DNA of 64,000 nucleotides from Lysobacter sp. HDW10 (GCF_011300685.1 NZ_CP049864.1:508885-572884); one strand, 5' to 3'. Shown: positions 15,883 through 24,864, counted from the first letter of the stretch. Program-made: numbers and translations. Notes: generated by a model from the sequence alone, not told the origin.

Positions 15883-18325
15883 CCGATACGCCGCCGCAGA
15901 TCAACTCAGAAAGTTTGGCCCTAAGTTTGACCGTTTGCGCGAAGTTCTCGCGACCGACCCGCAGGGACTTAGTTTACGCACCGATCCGGACGCGCTGGCT
16001 CCTGAGCGGCTGTTGGTCTTCGAGTTGCGGGGATCGGTTAACGCTTTCGCTACTGCTATTTCCAATGTTATCGGTCTCGAGTTCATAGACGAAGATGGAC
16101 TCGACAGTGACGAATCCGACCAAAAGCCAGTTGCATATCTTCTCGTTCCGGATATGGCTGCATTGCAGCAGATCGAATCGCTGTGGAGGCGATGGAATGC
16201 AGGGGAAAATTTAGGAAGAGGCTTTACTGCTTGGCGTGACGTGTTCGCCCAGCTACGCCAGCTCCGGCCATGGGGACCGCAAGATCGCGTAAGCGTGCAA
16301 GATTCAGTCACTTTTGCGGATGAAATTGACTTGCTCGCGGATTTGGAATTACTCCGCCTTGAAATTGAGCTTGTGTACCGGGAATCTGACACAGCTGCAC
16401 AGGAAGCAGAGTCCTCGATCGAAGGAGAAGTCAAACAAGTCGGCGGGCACATTGTTTCAAAAGTGCGTATTAAGGAAATTGGCTACCACGCATGCCTCGT
16501 CGATCTCCCAGTTCGAGAAGTCCGGGCAATACTCGAACAGCGTGGCGTGGCTACTGTCGAAAGCGTAATGCACATTCGCCCCCAGAGCGTGGCTACAACG
16601 CTGGAGATCGATGACGCTGAGCCCGTCGGAGGCGATGTCCCTCAGATGGATCCCTTACACCAACCCATTCTGGCGCTGTTGGATGGGGTCCCGGTTGCGA
16701 ATCATCCCCTACTTAGTCGGCATTTGTCCGTTGATGACCCTTTTGGACTTGAGCCGCTAACCGCGGTGGCTGACCGCAAGCATGGCACGGCAATGGCGTC
16801 GTTGATTGTCCACGGAGATCGCAATCGAGGCGGCCCAACCCTTCCGCGCAAAATACATGTACTCCCCGTGTTAATGGCGGAGCCAGGCCGCTCTGAGACG
16901 TTTCGTAGCGACCGATTAATCGTCGACCTGATTTATCAAGCGGTTCGCTCGATAAGGGTTGGGCCTGAGGCCAGCGCTCCAGAGGTAATAATCGTTAACT
17001 TGTCGCTTGGCAATTCACGTCAACCCTTCCATCGATCGTTATCTGCATGGGCAAAGTTGCTGGACCGTTTGGCGTATGAGCACGGAATCTTATTTATCGT
17101 CAGCGCCGGCAATGTGTGTGATTCATTTGATTTGCCTACCTTTTCGACGCGCACTCACTTCGAGGATGCTGACCCTGACGTTCGCTCGCGAGCAGTTTTG
17201 GGCGCCATTGGGGCATTGGTAGGACAGCGCAAACTGTTTTCACCTGCAGAAACGGTAAATGGAATCACAGTCGGTGCTTGCAGCACGGACGATGTACCTG
17301 CCGAGCATCGTGCGACCTCAAGTAGCGCTGTAGTCGCATATGCAGACCTCGAAATGGCCAACCCTTCGAGTGCCTTGGGCCCGGGCTATGGCACGTCTAT
17401 AAAACCTGACATTCTGATGCCAGGGTCGCGCGAGCACCTTTTGATGCAAGGCAATATCACCGGAACGTTAAGAGTGTCGCCAGCGGGCCCGAGTCGAGCT
17501 GCTGGCTTGAAGGTAGCTGCACCGAGCTCGTCAAATGAACAATTCGAGTCCTACACCAGCGGCACCAGCGCCGCCGCAGCGCTCGCATCACGCACTTGCC
17601 ATCAAATTCACGATGCTTTAGAAGCGGCCTATGGAGATGCCTTCCTCAACTTGACGCACCGTCACCGCGCTGTGTTGCTGAAGGCGCTATTGGCACACAC
17701 AGCCCAATGGCCGCGAGGCACATCTTCAGTAATTCGAAGTGTACTTGGGCCATCGGATGGTAGACAACATGTCCAGCAGAAAGACAACATACGCCGCTTC
17801 CTTGGTTATGGTGTCGTTGATTCAGACGCGGCCATTGCATGCGCCGGTGATCGCGCAACTTTCTGGGCAACTGGTGAGATTGCCGAAAATCAAGTGTTCC
17901 ACATTCCTATCCCAATTCCGCTTGCAATGGCCAACAAGTCGCAGCCTCACGCATTGGTTGCAACGACGTCGTGGTTCACCCCTACTAAACCGGGCAACAA
18001 ACTTTATCGGGGCGTGAGATTGAAACTAATTAGACCAGATGGTTTAGGTAGCCTTGGTCTCGATGAGTCATTTCCAGACCAACCCGACGTAAACCAAGTG
18101 AGGCGCGGAACTCTTTGTCATCAACGTTGGGTTGGCGAAAGAGCTGCTGCAGTTCAAGCAGATTCGCAAATCGCGCTCGTGCTTCAGCGAGAGCCCGACC
18201 AAGCAGGGATGGTTATTGACGAACCTGTTCCATTCGCTGTAGCTGCTACGCTGACGATGCCCGGCGTAGTCGAAATATACGATCAGGTACGACAACGGCT
18301 GGGGATTGCATTGCCTATTAGGTGA
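15788..18325 (+). CDS. ietS: Subtilisin-like (S8) serine protease, IetS component of an IetAS system
   Basis: An 845-residue protein with a central S8 peptidase domain. The catalytic triad is visible: Asp in ILALLDGVPVANHPLL (near residue 299), His in DRKHGTAMASLIVHG (near 332) and Ser in SYTSGTSAAAALASR (near 594), with the oxyanion Asn in IVSAGN (near 442). There is no signal peptide, so it should act in the cytoplasm. The N-terminal 290 residues and the C-terminal 200 residues are family extensions without recognised domains. The start at 15,788 overlaps ietA by 95 bases in another frame; the overlapped residues read as a plausible basic N-terminus. In IetAS the protease is thought to be the toxic effector and the ATPase its controller. 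Confidence 0.85.
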   Translation: MASDLNKPLLRVVPLPQVARRVGRPANIPRPDRYAAADQLRKFGPKFDRLREVLATDPQGLSLRTDPDALAPERLLVFELRGSVNAFATAISNVIGLEFIDEDGLDSDESDQKPVAYLLVPDMAALQQIESLWRRWNAGENLGRGFTAWRDVFAQLRQLRPWGPQDRVSVQDSVTFADEIDLLADLELLRLEIELVYRESDTAAQEAESSIEGEVKQVGGHIVSKVRIKEIGYHACLVDLPVREVRAILEQRGVATVESVMHIRPQSVATTLEIDDAEPVGGDVPQMDPLHQPILALLDGVPVANHPLLSRHLSVDDPFGLEPLTAVADRKHGTAMASLIVHGDRNRGGPTLPRKIHVLPVLMAEPGRSETFRSDRLIVDLIYQAVRSIRVGPEASAPEVIIVNLSLGNSRQPFHRSLSAWAKLLDRLAYEHGILFIVSAGNVCDSFDLPTFSTRTHFEDADPDVRSRAVLGAIGALVGQRKLFSPAETVNGITVGACSTDDVPAEHRATSSSAVVAYADLEMANPSSALGPGYGTSIKPDILMPGSREHLLMQGNITGTLRVSPAGPSRAAGLKVAAPSSSNEQFESYTSGTSAAAALASRTCHQIHDALEAAYGDAFLNLTHRHRAVLLKALLAHTAQWPRGTSSVIRSVLGPSDGRQHVQQKDNIRRFLGYGVVDSDAAIACAGDRATFWATGEIAENQVFHIPIPIPLAMANKSQPHALVATTSWFTPTKPGNKLYRGVRLKLIRPDGLGSLGLDESFPDQPDVNQVRRGTLCHQRWVGERAAAVQADSQIALVLQREPDQAGMVIDEPVPFAVAATLTMPGVVEIYDQVRQRLGIALPIR

Positions 18326-18740
18326 GAGGTGTAGCTGAGAAGTGTGCGCGAAGCCCTACGGGCGCGTTTGAACCACTTCTAAAACACCGATTGGCGCGGG
18401 CTTATCTTGCGGAAGACTTCGAGCTAGGTCAGGGCAAGAAAGCAGGTGCTTCACGACCTCGAACCGCTTGCATAGTTTGAACCAGGGAGCATCCTTGGGG
18501 GCATGAAACGTAAGACTATTTCATATTTATCTTTTAATTCAATAGCTTGTAAATATTTTGCGAGAGCACCTATAGCCACCATTCATCGGTGAATGCGCGA
18601 CGCAGCATTCCGAAAAGAACCGCTGAAATCAGCGGTTTTTTTGTGCGCGCAGGAAAGTGCGCAAATCCGCAAGAATCTGGATGCACACCGCACGCGATTC
18701 CGTCATCCTGCATTGGAACTCGACACAAACCGCGTAGCCA
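18326..18740. other. Intergenic region at the probable right edge of the island
   Basis: A 415-base region with no supported gene. It contains an AT-rich patch (about 18,510-18,575) and the terminator at 18,618. I looked for a tRNA 3' end or a repeat that could be the right attachment site and found none. Confidence 0.5.
18618..18643 (+). terminator. Rho-independent terminator downstream of ietS
   Basis: The stem AACCGCTGA/TCAGCGGTT is followed by a run of seven T. It is a strong rightward terminator, either for ietS or left over from the original locus at the island boundary. Confidence 0.85.
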
Positions 18741-19586
18741 ATGACCGCCGCCCCGCTTTCAGCCAGACATAACCAGCTTGTGCGCGCCGCATGCGAGCGG
18801 CTTGAACGTGACGACGCGGTTGATCTGGCAACGCTGGCGGCAGATGCCAACCTGAGTCCTTGGCACTTTCAACGTTTGTTCAAATCACAGACCGGCCTGA
18901 CACCCAAGCAGTACGCGTCAGCGCGTCGTCACCAATCGATTCAAGGTGCGCTCAAGCAACATGCGCGCGTCTCGGACGGCATTCTTGAGGCCGGCTTCGG
19001 CAATCCAAGCGGGTTTTACGAGCAAGGCGCGAAACGACTCGGCATGTCGCCAACGTCTTTTAAACAGGGCGGCAAGGACGTTGAAATTCGTTTTGGCATT
19101 GCGCAGTGCACCCTTGGTGCGCTGCTTGTAGCGCGAACAGAGATTGGCATTTGCGACATTCGCATGGGTGATGACGCAGAAACGCTCGTACACGCCTTCC
19201 AAGATGTCTTTCCAAACGCGGTCCTCCTTGGCGGCGACGAAGCGTTCGACACCTGGATTGCCAAAATCGTTGGTTTGATTGAAGAGCCCAGTGCCGCATT
19301 GGACTTGCCGTTAGATATTCGCGGCACTGCTTTCCAAGAGCGCGTTTGGCGTGCCCTGATGCAGATTCCGCCAGGCACGACTGCCACCTATGCCGAGATT
19401 GCCGAACGAATTGGCAGACCGTCGTCGGTGCGCGCAGTCGCCAACGCGTGCGGCGCAAACAAAATCGCGGTGGCCATTCCATGCCACCGCGTCGTGCGAA
19501 GTGATGGCTCACTTTCGGGCTATCGCTGGGGTGTGGACCGCAAGCGCGCGTTGCTCCTTAAAGAAGCAGCACTCAGTGCGTCTTGA
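18741..19586 (+). CDS. Ada-like AraC/methylated-DNA-cysteine methyltransferase lacking the N-terminal zinc domain
   Basis: A 281-residue protein with an AraC-type helix-turn-helix (residues about 10-105: LSPWHFQRLFKSQTGLTPKQ, then GNPSGFYEQGAKRLGMSP) and a C-terminal O6-alkylguanine-DNA alkyltransferase domain. The active-site motif is IPCHRVVRSDGSLSGYRWG near residue 250, with the acceptor Cys in PCHR. Full Ada proteins carry a further N-terminal zinc domain of about 75 residues whose Cys accepts methyl groups from phosphotriesters; it is absent here. The protein can therefore repair O6-methylguanine, but cannot sense methylation by the classical Ada route. The start at 18,741 lacks a clear ribosome-binding site. 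Its 3' end overlaps the convergent FMN reductase gene by 14 bases. Confidence 0.9.
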   Translation: MTAAPLSARHNQLVRAACERLERDDAVDLATLAADANLSPWHFQRLFKSQTGLTPKQYASARRHQSIQGALKQHARVSDGILEAGFGNPSGFYEQGAKRLGMSPTSFKQGGKDVEIRFGIAQCTLGALLVARTEIGICDIRMGDDAETLVHAFQDVFPNAVLLGGDEAFDTWIAKIVGLIEEPSAALDLPLDIRGTAFQERVWRALMQIPPGTTATYAEIAERIGRPSSVRAVANACGANKIAVAIPCHRVVRSDGSLSGYRWGVDRKRALLLKEAALSAS

Positions 19587-20112
19587 TCCATTCAACCAGG
19601 CCTGCCATATAGCCTTGCAAGAAGTCCTTGCTATGCGCGCCGATTTCGCCATCGACCACCAAGCCGTCTTTCCACGTTAAGTAGATTTCGCTGCCGGTGT
19701 AGAGCGGCATGTCCAAGTAATTGACGATGTTCCTCAGATGAGACTGTGCCAAGGCGGTCCCGATTGCGCCGATCGAGACGCCAATGATGCCGACGGGCTT
19801 TTTCGCCCAAACGCTTTGGCCCCATGGGCGCGAGCCGATATCGATTGCATTCTTCAAGACGCCCGGCACGGATCGGTTGTACTCGGGGGTCACGAACAGG
19901 ACACCGTCTGCGTCCTTAATCGCTTTGCGCAGGCGGACCATGCTTTCTGGTGAATCGGAATCACTTTCTTGGTTATAGAGCGGCAGATCATCAATCTGGA
20001 TCCAGTCAAATTCGACGCCCGCAGGTGCCAGCTTGGCCATTGCTTCGGCGACTTGACGGTTGAATGAGTCTTTACGGATGCTGCCAACAACAACTGCAAT
20101 TTTTGTAGCCAC
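19573..20112 (-). CDS. NADPH-dependent FMN reductase (ChrR/YieF-like flavoprotein)
   Basis: A 179-residue flavodoxin-fold reductase that uses NAD(P)H to reduce quinones, azo compounds or metal oxyanions in the cytoplasm. The FMN phosphate loop is GSIRKDSFNRQ near residue 10, and the family signature LFVTPEYNRSVPGVLKNAID lies near residue 73. Length and motifs match the YieF/ChrR branch; the physiological substrate is not predictable. The gene is convergent with the Ada-like gene and divergent from the type I secretion operon, with about 120 bases between the two starts. Confidence 0.9.
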   Translation of the reverse strand: MATKIAVVVGSIRKDSFNRQVAEAMAKLAPAGVEFDWIQIDDLPLYNQESDSDSPESMVRLRKAIKDADGVLFVTPEYNRSVPGVLKNAIDIGSRPWGQSVWAKKPVGIIGVSIGAIGTALAQSHLRNIVNYLDMPLYTGSEIYLTWKDGLVVDGEIGAHSKDFLQGYMAGLVEWIKTH

Positions 20113-20231
20113 GATGAGGTGTCCAGTGCTTGAAAAGTCGTGGCTAGTATGGGTTGCAAGAGCGCTGTTTTGAGCGAAATTAGGGTGCTGTTTTTAGGAC
20201 GATCCGTTTCAGAACGCCCGTTTCTACGGCT

Positions 20232-21560
20232 ATGATGAGCGCTCAACCCTCATCTTGTGAACCGCCGATGCGTGGACCCAAGCGCGCCCCTCGTTACGCC
20301 GCCTTCCTCGGCGCGCTTCTAGGCACATTCGCCATGGGCAGTGGCATGGCAGCTGTAGGCGACAAGATCCCCGGCCTTGAAACGCTGATCCTTGAAGCGG
20401 TGCGCGAGAACCCGGCCGTGGCAGCAGCCATGACTGAAAGCAGTGCAGCCAAGTCTGAAAAGAGTGCGGCCAAAGCGGAATGGCTTCCTTCTTTGACGGC
20501 ACGCAGCGAGGTCCGCAAGACGGGCGGCACCGGTGTTTTGCAACTTGATCAACCGATTTGGTCATTTGGACGCATTGGCGCAACCATCCGCCAAGCGGAT
20601 GCCAATTTGTCCGCGTCTTATGCCGTCACCGACCAAACGAAATACGACATTGCGCTTCGAACTGTATCGGCATGGGAGTCATACGCCTCTGCGTCTTTGC
20701 AAGCGGAAGCCATCACGCGATACATCGGTGAACTCGACGGCTTCAACGGCATGATGACGCGGCGTGTTGCACAAGGTGTTTCTGCACGCATCGAATTAGA
20801 GTTGGTGCGCTCACGCATTGAACAGGCACAAGTCGAGCTAGACGGTGCTGAAACAACACGCAAGCTCGCGATTGCACGTCTTTCACAGTTAACGGGCAGC
20901 CCGTTTGACAACGGACAGCGTGTGGATGACACACACATTGAGCGACTGCTCGTCCATGCAGAGCAGTTCAGTGAATTAAGTGCGGAACGGCTGGCTGATG
21001 CGAGCAACGACTACCCCAGTGTGCGCGCAGCAACCTATAAAGCAGAGGCAGCAGAACAAGCGAGCAAAGCAGCGAAAGCTGCGCGATATCCTTCCATCTA
21101 TTTGCGCGGCGTGCGCGAATTCGGTCCCGGCCGCATTGAGGCAAACAATGGTGTTGCCCTCGGTCTGCAATACAACCTGACCCCCAGTCAATCCATTTAT
21201 GGGTGGCGCGGTTCACAGGCACGCGCAGAAGGCGCCAAGTTGAAGATCGAAGGCGAACGTCGTTTGGTGACTGAGTCGCTGCAAACAGAAATGCAAACCT
21301 TGATTGGCGCTAAGAGCCGTGCCAAGTCTTTGGCTGCGGCACGTGTCGGTGCAGAAGCAGTCAAGCAATCTTATGCGCGTCAATTTATCGCTGGCAGAAA
21401 ATCTTGGCTTGAAGTGTTGAACGCTTTGCGCGAATCCGAACTCAATGAAGTCTCAATTCATGCGGCGCAAGTCAGCACCGTTGCCTCGTACTATCGTTTG
21501 CAGCTGCTGATGGGTTTACTGCCCTGGCAACAGCCCACCACAGGGGAACAACGTGGCTGA
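20232..21560 (+). CDS. TolC-family outer-membrane channel of a type I secretion system
   Basis: A 442-residue outer-membrane efflux protein that should form the trans-periplasmic tunnel for the downstream ABC transporter and adaptor. There is a signal peptide if translation starts at the in-frame ATG 20,268 (MRGPKRAPRYAAFLGALLGT, cut after GMAA); the first ATG at 20,232 adds 12 residues. Two long helical repeats of TolC type are visible, with Ala-rich coiled-coil segments and closing motifs QFIAGRKSWLEVLNALRE and VASYYRLQLLMGLL. The stop overlaps the GTG start of the ABC transporter by 8 bases, so the three genes form one operon resembling lapE-lapB-lapC. Confidence 0.88.
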   Translation: MMSAQPSSCEPPMRGPKRAPRYAAFLGALLGTFAMGSGMAAVGDKIPGLETLILEAVRENPAVAAAMTESSAAKSEKSAAKAEWLPSLTARSEVRKTGGTGVLQLDQPIWSFGRIGATIRQADANLSASYAVTDQTKYDIALRTVSAWESYASASLQAEAITRYIGELDGFNGMMTRRVAQGVSARIELELVRSRIEQAQVELDGAETTRKLAIARLSQLTGSPFDNGQRVDDTHIERLLVHAEQFSELSAERLADASNDYPSVRAATYKAEAAEQASKAAKAARYPSIYLRGVREFGPGRIEANNGVALGLQYNLTPSQSIYGWRGSQARAEGAKLKIEGERRLVTESLQTEMQTLIGAKSRAKSLAAARVGAEAVKQSYARQFIAGRKSWLEVLNALRESELNEVSIHAAQVSTVASYYRLQLLMGLLPWQQPTTGEQRG

Positions 21561-23682
21561 AATGGATCACAGCGCCTTAGCTTGGGCGCTTTCGGAATAC
21601 GCACAACGATCAGGCACTTCGTTCGATAGTGTGCGCTTGCATGTTGCTTTGTCCAAAGTCAAAGACGCATCGTCTGAGCGCGATGCACTGAATGCAGTGA
21701 CGCAATCACTTGGCATTCGTAACGCGGCCATAGCGAAGGTACCGGACGTCGTTCTTCTGCCCATGCTGACCTGGCATGCAAATCGCGGTTGGGGCGTCGT
21801 CATTGATCGCACTCCCGATGGCCAATGGCATGTCCTTTCGCCAGATGAAGAGTATTGGGCGCCTGAGGTCGAACTCGTCGACCGCACCGCGACCCTCGCT
21901 TTACAACAAGGCAATGGCGATCCCAAGATCACCCACTCTTTCTCGCAAGAGTTGCGCGAAGCCATTCGCGAGCATCGCGGCATCTTGGGTGAAGGCGTCT
22001 TTGCATCACTGATGCTGGGTCTACTCACTGTGGTGACCTCGCTCTATTCGATGCAGGTGTATGACCGCGTCATTCCGACACGAAATGGCTACACGCTTGC
22101 CGTGCTGTGTATGGGCGTGCTGATCATGGTGGTCATTGATCTCGCGGTGCGATTCTCGCGTGCGCGCATTATGGACACGATGATCATTGGCATTGATGCC
22201 AAGTTGTCGCGACAAGTCTTCCAAAGACTGTTGGCCGTGCGATTAGATCAATTCCCAAAGAGTGTGGGCAGCCTCGCTGCGGAGTTGCGCGGCTATGAAA
22301 CGGTGCGCAGCTTCTACACCGCGTCTACCTTGTTTACCTTGGCTGATTTGCCAGTATCGCTCTTATTACTCGCATTGATTGCTGTCATTGCTTCGCCAGT
22401 CATCGCGCTGGTTCCTTTGACGGCCGCAATCATTGCACTCGCCTTGGGTTTCTACTACCGCAAGCGTTTGAATGAATTGGCGTCGAAATCTGCCGCTGAC
22501 AGCTATATGAAAACCGGCGTGTTGGTCGAGACCGTCGAAGGCATTGAGACGATCAAAAGCGGTGGCGGCAACTGGAAGTTCCTTTCGCGCTGGATGGAAC
22601 TCACCGGGCGCTCGATCCACAACGATTTGAAGTCGCGTCACGCTTCGGAAAATCTTGGCTATTTCACCAATACGCTGCAACAGATCTCTTACATCGGCAT
22701 CATCACACTCGGCGCTGTGCTTGCCATCGATGGCGTGATCACGATGGGTGCATTGATTGCCTGCTCGATCTTGGGCGGACGCGTGATGGCGCCGATTACA
22801 GCGATCCCCGGACTCTTAGTACAGAAGTCCTATTCAGACGCAGCGCGCAAGGGCATTGATGCGCTCTATTCGCGAGAGGTCGACAATCACGCGGTCGCAC
22901 GCCCGTTGACGCCGGCCACGTTGACGGGTCAGTACCGATTGGAAAATGTGGGTTTCCGCTATTCCGAGAAAGACCCACCGATCGAAATTCAACGCTTGGA
23001 GATTCAACCCGGCGATCGCGTCGCAGTAGTCGGTCGCATTGGCTCGGGCAAGTCGACACTCTTGCGTCTCTTGTCGGGTCTCTACAAACCGCAACTCGGC
23101 AAAGTGTTGTTGGACGGCCTCGATATGGCGCATATCTCCGCCAACCTCTTGTCTCGCAACATTGGCTATCTGCAGCAAGAACATCGTTTGTTCATGGGCA
23201 CCTTGCGCGAGAACTTGTTGATTGGTTTGCCGGATCCGCCAGACGCGTTGCTACGCGATGCCATGATAAAAACAGGGCTGATTCACCTCGTCGCAAACCA
23301 TCCGTTAGGTATCAACCTGCCGATCAGCGAAGGCGGCAAGGGCTTGTCGGGCGGACAAAGACAGCTGGTGACCTTCACGCGCATTCTGCTGATGAATCCT
23401 TCGATTCTTCTACTCGATGAACCCACTGCTTCGATGGATGACGCGCAAGAGCGTCAATGCTTGGCGGTGCTGAAGGAACATATGGATCAGGAAGATGGTT
23501 TGAAGCGTACGTTGATCGTTGTCACCCATCGCACCTCGATATTGCCCTTCGTTGATAAGCTCATCGTGATGAGCGACGGCAAAGTCGCGATGGCAGGCGC
23601 CAAAGATGCTGTGCTCGATGCCTTACGTGAGAATGAGAAGAAGCGCGCCACCCAAATTCAAGTGCAGACCCCGAACCCATGA
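21553..23682 (+). CDS. Type I secretion ABC transporter (LapB-like) with degenerate C39 domain
   Basis: A 709-residue permease-ATPase. The N-terminal 130 residues match a C39-like domain but contain no catalytic Cys, so it should bind rather than cleave substrate, as in RTX-adhesin exporters. The membrane domain spans about residues 155-430. The ATPase has Walker A in VVGRIGSGKSTLLRLL (near 495), the signature LSGGQRQ and Walker B in ILLLDEPTASMDD. The start is GTG with AGGGG upstream. The stop overlaps the adaptor start as ATGA. The degenerate C39 domain and outer-membrane partner point to a large RTX or BapA/LapA-type substrate, but none is encoded within the window. Confidence 0.93.
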   Translation: MAEMDHSALAWALSEYAQRSGTSFDSVRLHVALSKVKDASSERDALNAVTQSLGIRNAAIAKVPDVVLLPMLTWHANRGWGVVIDRTPDGQWHVLSPDEEYWAPEVELVDRTATLALQQGNGDPKITHSFSQELREAIREHRGILGEGVFASLMLGLLTVVTSLYSMQVYDRVIPTRNGYTLAVLCMGVLIMVVIDLAVRFSRARIMDTMIIGIDAKLSRQVFQRLLAVRLDQFPKSVGSLAAELRGYETVRSFYTASTLFTLADLPVSLLLLALIAVIASPVIALVPLTAAIIALALGFYYRKRLNELASKSAADSYMKTGVLVETVEGIETIKSGGGNWKFLSRWMELTGRSIHNDLKSRHASENLGYFTNTLQQISYIGIITLGAVLAIDGVITMGALIACSILGGRVMAPITAIPGLLVQKSYSDAARKGIDALYSREVDNHAVARPLTPATLTGQYRLENVGFRYSEKDPPIEIQRLEIQPGDRVAVVGRIGSGKSTLLRLLSGLYKPQLGKVLLDGLDMAHISANLLSRNIGYLQQEHRLFMGTLRENLLIGLPDPPDALLRDAMIKTGLIHLVANHPLGINLPISEGGKGLSGGQRQLVTFTRILLMNPSILLLDEPTASMDDAQERQCLAVLKEHMDQEDGLKRTLIVVTHRTSILPFVDKLIVMSDGKVAMAGAKDAVLDALRENEKKRATQIQVQTPNP

Positions 23683-24854
23683 ACCAGCACGTCTACGATC
23701 ACGATGCACCACAACGGACTCGACGCGCGCGCTGGGTGCTTTGGACGACCTTGGTCGGCCTGCTTATTTTCTTTATCTGGGCGGCTTTCGCGCGCATCAA
23801 TCAAGTTGCGCACGCACCAGGCACGGTCATCGCAAGCGCGAAGACGCAGATCATCCAGGCACCTGATGGTGGCGTGCTGACCAAGTTGCTGGTGAAAGAA
23901 GGCGACACGGTCAAAGCCAATGAACTGTTGGCGCAGTTGGAGCGCGAACGCGCACAAGCCGCTGTGGATGACACGTCGTCAAAGGTGGCGACGTTACAAA
24001 TTTCTGTCGCACGCCTTGAGGCCGAAGTGTACGAAAAGCCATTGGTGTTCCCGGACGACATGGAACGCTATCCGGCACTCGTGCAAGCGCAACGCGAGTT
24101 GTACAACAAGCGTAAGGCAGCCATCGACGGACAACTGGCTTCACTACAGAAAATGGCCGTGCTTGCGCGCCAAGAACTTGCATTGAATGAGCCGCTGCTC
24201 GCCATGGGCGACGTGAGCCAAGCCGATGTGATTCGACTTCGTCGACAAGTGGCAGACATCGAAGCACAGATGACCAATGCGCGAAACAAGTATTTCGAAG
24301 ACGCGCAAACGCAGTTGTTGAAAGTGCAGGAAGAGCTCAACTCACAGACAGAAGTGTTGCGTGACCGTAGCCAATTGCTGGAACACACGGACTTACGCGC
24401 GGCAATTGGTGGCATCGTCAAAAATATCCGCGTCACGACACTAGGTGGCGTATTGCGCCCCGGTGATGTCTTGATGGAGCTGGTACCTACGGGTGATGAC
24501 TTGGTTGTCGAAGGCAAGATCAGTCCGGCGGACATTGCATTCATCAAGGTGGGTCAAGCGGCACACGTCAAATTGGATGCTTACGACTATTCCATCTTCG
24601 GCGCGATGCAGGGCACGGTGATTTATATCAGTCCGGACACGTTGACTGAAGACACCAAGAATGGACCGCTCTCGTTCTATCGTGTCCATGTCCGCATTAG
24701 CGGCAACGAATACAAAGGCAAGACAAACGAACAAGTCGAGATCCGTCCGGGTATGACGGCACAGATCGATATTCGTTTGCGTGATCGCACGGTGCTTTCT
24801 TACCTCACCAAGCCGATCACCAAGATGCTCAATCAATCGCTAGGCGATCGTTAA
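23679..24854 (+). CDS. HlyD-family periplasmic adaptor of the type I secretion system
   Basis: A 391-residue membrane fusion protein that links the inner-membrane ABC transporter to the TolC-like channel. An N-terminal cytoplasmic segment precedes one membrane span (residues about 20-42, VLWTTLVGLLIFFIWAAF). A biotinyl-lipoyl-like half follows (VIQAPDGGVLTKLLVKEGDT), then a long coiled-coil hairpin (about 90-240). The distal beta domain contains IRPGMTAQIDIRLRDRTVLSYL near the C-terminus, typical of the LapC/PrsE group. It starts in a 4-base overlap with the transporter gene. Its stop codon lies within an inverted repeat shared with the convergent galU. Confidence 0.92.
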   Translation: MNQHVYDHDAPQRTRRARWVLWTTLVGLLIFFIWAAFARINQVAHAPGTVIASAKTQIIQAPDGGVLTKLLVKEGDTVKANELLAQLERERAQAAVDDTSSKVATLQISVARLEAEVYEKPLVFPDDMERYPALVQAQRELYNKRKAAIDGQLASLQKMAVLARQELALNEPLLAMGDVSQADVIRLRRQVADIEAQMTNARNKYFEDAQTQLLKVQEELNSQTEVLRDRSQLLEHTDLRAAIGGIVKNIRVTTLGGVLRPGDVLMELVPTGDDLVVEGKISPADIAFIKVGQAAHVKLDAYDYSIFGAMQGTVIYISPDTLTEDTKNGPLSFYRVHVRISGNEYKGKTNEQVEIRPGMTAQIDIRLRDRTVLSYLTKPITKMLNQSLGDR

Positions 24855-24864
24855 CCGATCGCCT
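24842..24864. terminator. Inverted repeat between the convergent adaptor and galU genes
   Basis: A perfect 9-base-pair stem (AGGCGATCG/CGATCGCCT) with a 5-base loop. The rightward stop codon lies in the loop and the galU stop overlaps the outer arm. No U-tract follows on either strand, so it may act as a barrier or mRNA-end stabiliser rather than a classical terminator. Confidence 0.5.

Larger units (their letters stand above)
1..18642. mobile_element. Integrase-bearing genomic island carrying defence genes (partial at left)
   Basis: The stretch begins with a P4-type integrase and ends before a block of conserved chromosomal genes. It contains mobile-element functions (integrase, YagK/YfjJ HUH protein, AlpA, RadC-type JAB protein, recombination-directionality-factor-like protein, YqaJ nuclease) and three antiviral modules (type I R-M, EVE-HNH nuclease, IetAS). 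Gene orientation alternates and spacing is loose compared with the atp region. The right edge is set here at the terminator after ietS, next to an AT-rich patch at about 18,510-18,575; this is a judgement. I found no tRNA 3' end or direct repeat that would serve as an attachment site, and the left boundary lies outside the window. It may be a composite of a P4-like satellite and an ICE remnant. Confidence 0.75.

Noticed and set aside
18326..18740. Possible right attachment site of the island
   Set aside because: I searched for a tRNA-like 3' end (GGTTCRA box with CCA or acceptor pairing) and found only a partial GGTTCAAAC on the minus strand near 18,370, without acceptor or arm structure.
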